Source: Candidatus Nitrosopumilus sp. | Lineage (GTDB): Archaea > Thermoproteota > Nitrososphaeria > Nitrososphaerales > Nitrosopumilaceae | DNA length: 8,082 bases | Assembly: GCA_029864805.1 (NCBI GenBank) | Contig: JAOTSS010000075.1 | Location: 1-8,082 of the forward strand | Direction: 5' to 3' | In this document: one piece after another, positions 5,212 to 8,082 of the stretch | Numbering within the stretch: the stretch's first letter is position 1 | How the letters are laid out: the number at the start of each line of letters is the position of its first letter | Made by a program: the position numbers and the translations under genes | Notes under the pieces: generated by a model | Databases searched by the model: none | What the model saw: only the letters and a program-made list of their open reading frames with translations | What the model was told of the DNA's origin: nothing

Positions 5212-5742
5212 ATGTCTCAAACAGAAGCAAGAAAAATCCTTAAAGACGCCCCAATAATGTGGAGAAGAATTAACTCAATAGGCATAATTTTAGACTGTAA
5301 TTCAACTTATGCTGCAAAATTAGGATATGCTAAATCTGAAATCTTGGGCAAATCAATCTTTGCGCACGTCCCCAAAAAATCATGGGAAGACATGAATGAC
5401 TCTCTAAAAACATGGTTCGAAACTGGAAAAGTGACAGATATAAAGATTACATTCAGTAGACAAGATAAGAGCACGTTTTCAGGGTTATTGCAAGCCACAA
5501 GTCTATATGATGAAAATAAGAATTTGCTTGGAAGTAATACTGTGATCTTTGATTTGACACAGATGACCAATGAGAAAATAAAAGAATATGAGGAATTTTT
5601 CAGAGAGTCAAATGAAAGGCTAGATGAAATTAAGAAAAAGAACTATGACAGGCTAGATGAAAATTCAAAATCAGAATATGATGGACTCAAAAAAATGTTT
5701 GAAATGCTAGCAGCAATAAATTTAAAAGAATTAAAACAATAA
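5212..5742 (+). CDS. PAS-domain protein with C-terminal hendecad coiled coil
   Basis: The 176-residue soluble protein has one PAS sensor domain (about 8-118). It has the typical order: a helix and strand (WRRINSIGIILDCNSTYAAKLGY), the E/F helices (SEILGKSIFAHV), a long helix (WEDMNDSLKTWFETG), then three strands ending in GSNTVIFDLTQ. PAS domains bind a cofactor or small molecule, or mediate dimers. No conserved flavin Cys or obvious haem-ligand signature is clear. There is no kinase, GGDEF, receiver or DNA-binding domain. Instead residues about 120-167 form a charged helix in which an 11-residue unit repeats: ERLDEIKKKNY (135-145), DRLDENSKSEY (146-156) and a diverged DGLKKMFEMLA (157-167). 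It probably signals through a coiled-coil partner. The stop codon is separated by one base from that of the convergent acs gene. Confidence 0.88.
   Translation: MSQTEARKILKDAPIMWRRINSIGIILDCNSTYAAKLGYAKSEILGKSIFAHVPKKSWEDMNDSLKTWFETGKVTDIKITFSRQDKSTFSGLLQATSLYDENKNLLGSNTVIFDLTQMTNEKIKEYEEFFRESNERLDEIKKKNYDRLDENSKSEYDGLKKMFEMLAAINLKELKQ
5617..5662 (+). repeat. 13-bp direct repeat, 33-bp period, inside the PAS gene
   Basis: AGGCTAGATGAAA occurs at 5617-5629 and again at 5650-5662. The 33-bp period equals 11 codons, so the repeat is in frame and encodes the recurring RLDE of the coiled coil. This suggests a recent tandem duplication. Confidence 0.75.
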
Positions 5743-5743
5743 A

Positions 5744-7663
5744 TCATTTAGAATTCTCTTTGATTGATTTTTGGAGTTTGTCAAACACATTTTGAACTTC
5801 AATTACAGCAGCACCATCTTCCAAAGTACTAATGTCGCCAATTGTTTCATTATTTCCAATTGCTTTTAGTAATCTTCTCATAATTTTTCCACTACGTGTC
5901 TTTGGAAGTTTTGAAACAAAATAGATTTGTTTTGGTGTTGCAATAGATCCAATATCAGATCTAATTTTATCCGAAAGTTCTTTTTCCAGGATAACAATGT
6001 TACTCAATACTCCTTGTTTTAAAACAACAAATGCAATAATCACCTCTCCCTTTACATCGTCAGGAATTCCACATACTGCAGATTCTGCAACATCCCTATG
6101 AGAAACAATACAGCTCTCAAGTTCAGCAGTTCCAATTCGATGACCTGCCACTTTCATCACATCGTCTGCTCTCCCCAACAACCAAAGATATCCATCATCA
6201 TCTTTTAGAGCATAATCTCCAGGATAGTAAAGATTCTCATATTTTGACCAGTACACAGTTTTGTATTTTTCATCATCGCCCCATAAAGTCAAAAACATTC
6301 CAGGCCAGGGATTGTTGATCACAAGGTATCCCTTTGTGTTTGCTGGAACTTCATCACCGTTTTCATCAACTATAGTGGCATTTACTCCTGGAATGGAGAA
6401 TGCTCCAGAACCAGGTTTCAATGGAATTGTTTCCAATCCAGGAAGCGGGGAAATTAGCATTCCGCCAGTTTCAGTCTGCCACCAAGTATCTATAATGGGA
6501 CACTTTTCTTTTCCAATAATTTTGAAATACCATTTCCAGACTTCAGGATTAATTGGCTCTCCCACAGTTCCAAGTAATCGTAACGAAGAAAGATCAAAAG
6601 AGTTTGGAATGTCATCACCAAATTTCATAAACATTCTAAGTGCAGTAGGAGTAGTGTAAAAAATTGTAACTTTATATTTTTGTAAAATATCCCACATTCT
6701 TGATGCATCTGGGAAATCAGGTGCGCCTTCATACATTACTTCAGTTGCGCCATGAAGCAATGGAGCATAAACTACATAGCTATGTCCTGTAACCCATCCA
6801 ATATCAGCGGTGCAAAAAAATACATCAGAGTCTTTGATGTCAAATGCCCACTTGAAAGTAGAATACAAATGGGTCAGGTAGCCACCAGTCCCATGAAGTA
6901 CCCCTTTGGGTTTTCCAGTAGTTCCTGATGTGTACAAGATGTAAAGAGGATGATTACTATCTAATTTTTCTGCATCACAAGTATCAGATGCATCTTTCAT
7001 CAAATCATTCCAAAGTTTGTCTTTTGATGACATTATGATTTTATTTTTTGCTCTCTCAAGAACTATCACATGATCAACAAAATCAAGGTCTTTAATTGCA
7101 TCATCAACTACTTGCTTTAGCTTGACAATTTTTCCTCTTCTATATCCGCCATCTGCAGTAACAACAACTTTAGATTTTGAATCAATAATTCGATCTTTAA
7201 TAGATGTTGCACTAAAACCCGAAAAAACTACAGTGTGTACGGCACCAACTCTTGCACAAGCCAACATTGCAATTGGCAACTCAGGTACCATTGGAAGATA
7301 AAGGGTGACTCTATCACCTTTTTGAACACCTAATGATTTGAGAACGTTAGAAAATTTTTTAACCTGAATCAACATATCGCCATATGTCAGTTTTCTAAAT
7401 TCTCCATTTTCGCCCTCCCATAATATAGCAGGTTTGTCAGCCCTGGAATCTTGATGGATGTCAAGTGCGTTGTATGAGGCGTTAATCGTGCCCCCTACAA
7501 ACCATCTAGCAAATGGTGGCTGCCAATCTAGAGTTTTTTCCCAAGGCGAAAACCAGGAAAGATTCTTTGCCTGCTCACCCCAAAAAGATACAAAATCAGA
7601 GTTTGCTTTTTTTCTTATCTCAGAATCATTGTTTCCAAGTCCAATGTAATAGGTTTCAGACAT
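5744..7663 (-). CDS. acs: Acetyl-CoA synthetase, AMP-forming
   Basis: This 639-residue enzyme activates acetate with ATP to acetyl-AMP and then acetyl-CoA, releasing AMP and pyrophosphate. The N-terminal ACAS domain (about 5-85) is present. The AMP-binding motifs are the P-loop TSGTTGKPKG (245-254), TWWQTETGG (393-401), YPGDYALKDDDGYLWLLGR (480-498), the hinge Asp500 and GHRIG (507-511). The C-terminal PKTRSGK (587-593) carries the catalytic Lys593, which is the site regulated by acetylation in bacterial Acs. The acyl-pocket residues Val291, Thr292, Val367 and Trp395 match the acetate-specific enzymes, so acetate (perhaps propionate) is the likely substrate. I chose the ATG at 7661-7663 over a TTG one codon upstream. 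An oligo-T/TATA-like stretch (about 7699-7705) lies about 37 nt before it. Size is normal for the family. In an autotrophic archaeon it would salvage acetate. Confidence 0.96.
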   Translation of the reverse strand: MSETYYIGLGNNDSEIRKKANSDFVSFWGEQAKNLSWFSPWEKTLDWQPPFARWFVGGTINASYNALDIHQDSRADKPAILWEGENGEFRKLTYGDMLIQVKKFSNVLKSLGVQKGDRVTLYLPMVPELPIAMLACARVGAVHTVVFSGFSATSIKDRIIDSKSKVVVTADGGYRRGKIVKLKQVVDDAIKDLDFVDHVIVLERAKNKIIMSSKDKLWNDLMKDASDTCDAEKLDSNHPLYILYTSGTTGKPKGVLHGTGGYLTHLYSTFKWAFDIKDSDVFFCTADIGWVTGHSYVVYAPLLHGATEVMYEGAPDFPDASRMWDILQKYKVTIFYTTPTALRMFMKFGDDIPNSFDLSSLRLLGTVGEPINPEVWKWYFKIIGKEKCPIIDTWWQTETGGMLISPLPGLETIPLKPGSGAFSIPGVNATIVDENGDEVPANTKGYLVINNPWPGMFLTLWGDDEKYKTVYWSKYENLYYPGDYALKDDDGYLWLLGRADDVMKVAGHRIGTAELESCIVSHRDVAESAVCGIPDDVKGEVIIAFVVLKQGVLSNIVILEKELSDKIRSDIGSIATPKQIYFVSKLPKTRSGKIMRRLLKAIGNNETIGDISTLEDGAAVIEVQNVFDKLQKSIKENSK

Positions 7664-7698
7664 CAAAAAGTGTATGAATGTGGATCTTTCTAAGTGTT

Positions 7699-7718
7699 AA
7701 AAAAATAGATTAAAAAAA
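7699..7718 (-). terminator. Tandem oligo-T terminator, also upstream of acs
   Basis: In the transcript sense, two runs of seven T (7718-7712 and 7705-7699) follow directly after the stop of the coiled-coil gene. This is a strong archaeal terminator. The second run continues into TTTAACA and lies about 37 nt before the acs ATG, so it may also serve as the TATA element of acs. Confidence 0.6.
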
Positions 7719-8082
7719 TTATTGTGCTTCCATTCTAGCAAGCCAATCGTTATCGTTGTCATCTTTTGATGTTTCTGATGTCACCTGTTGGGGTGGTTCT
7801 GGAAATGTCAATGTTGCTTCAGATTCTCTGGGAGATTCGGGTGTAGGTAGAGCCTCAATTGATACAGTTTCTGAAGATGTGACGATTGGTTCTGTGGGTG
7901 CCTCTGGAAGCATTGTCTGAACTACTTGTTCTCGTTCAGGAGTCTCCAGATATGTAACGGCGGATTCTTGGATGTCTGGTGTGGGTGGTGTGGCTATCTC
8001 TTGCGCTTCCAATTCAAGATCGGCAATTCTACTCTTCACATTTGCGATTTCAGCTGTTTCGTGAGTTACATGCTCAATTACC
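7719..8082 (-). CDS. Partial coiled-coil, Pro/Glu/Thr-rich protein (N-terminus outside window)
   Basis: The frame is open to the right edge of the window, so only the last 120 residues are seen. The GTG at 8037-8039 is internal, because the reading continues upstream as ...VIEHVTHETAEIANV... The first 35 visible residues are helical and coiled-coil-like, with Ile/Val/Leu at heptad positions. The next 75 or so are low-complexity, rich in Pro, Glu, Thr and Ser (for example PTPDIQES, LPEAPTEPI, PTPESPRES), and probably disordered. The last residues switch to an acidic-polar stretch and a short helix with one Trp (DNDNDWLARMEAQ), which looks like a linear binding motif. I do not recognise the family. 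A cytoskeletal, chromosome or envelope scaffold would fit the layout, but so would other roles. Two T7 tracts end the transcript. Confidence 0.7.
   Translation of the reverse strand, partial: VIEHVTHETAEIANVKSRIADLELEAQEIATPPTPDIQESAVTYLETPEREQVVQTMLPEAPTEPIVTSSETVSIEALPTPESPRESEATLTFPEPPQQVTSETSKDDNDNDWLARMEAQ

Noticed and set aside
1..8082. CRISPR arrays, insertion sequences, integrase attachment sites, defence or toxin-antitoxin modules
   Set aside because: No regularly spaced repeats, transposase or integrase motifs, or paired toxin-antitoxin genes are visible. The tRNA-Ser has no partial 3' copy elsewhere in the window that would mark an integrated element.

Overview
The window looks like ordinary chromosome from a marine ammonia-oxidising archaeon (Nitrososphaerota/Thaumarchaeota, Nitrosopumilus-like). 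Supporting signs are strong A+T richness, an archaeal flap endonuclease ending in a PCNA-binding tail, a stand-alone Lrp/AsnC ligand-binding domain, a type II tRNA-Ser with encoded CCA, small Cys/His proteins, no Shine-Dalgarno sequences, and TATA-like boxes about 24-28 nt before many start codons (the leaderless-mRNA pattern). The species assignment is inference.

Layout. 1-428 (+): a small two-helix membrane protein, followed by an oligo-T terminator. 429-674: non-coding, with palindromes and a possible small RNA. 675-3419 (-): a series of small genes read leftwards. In transcription order these are a Cys/His zinc-binding protein, a nitroreductase, a Lrp/AsnC effector domain, an unknown 142-residue protein, a 58-residue protein (short enough to be missed by length cut-offs) and an SRPBCC-like protein. 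A 425-nt gap at 1326-1750 holds no convincing gene. 3638-4035 (-): tRNA-Ser(CGA) and an unknown 90-residue protein. 4148-5742 (+): flap endonuclease 1 and a PAS-domain protein with an 11-residue-repeat coiled coil. 5744-7663 (-): AMP-forming acetyl-CoA synthetase, convergent with the PAS gene with one base between the stops. 7719-8082 (-): the C-terminal part of a coiled-coil, Pro/Glu/Thr-rich protein that runs off the window.

The genes do not form one pathway. FEN1 serves replication and repair, Acs makes acetyl-CoA, and the tRNA serves translation. The Lrp-type domain, PAS protein and zinc protein are probably regulatory or sensory. Most genes appear to have their own promoter even where neighbours are codirectional, so this is a set of mono-cistronic units rather than an operon. 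I see no CRISPR array, insertion sequence, integrase, toxin-antitoxin pair or clear defence system, and I do not claim a new system. The most informative details are the hendecad PAS protein, the unusual PIP box of FEN1, the C54 position of the tRNA-Ser, the uncatalogued small ORF, and the candidate small RNA at about 537-676.
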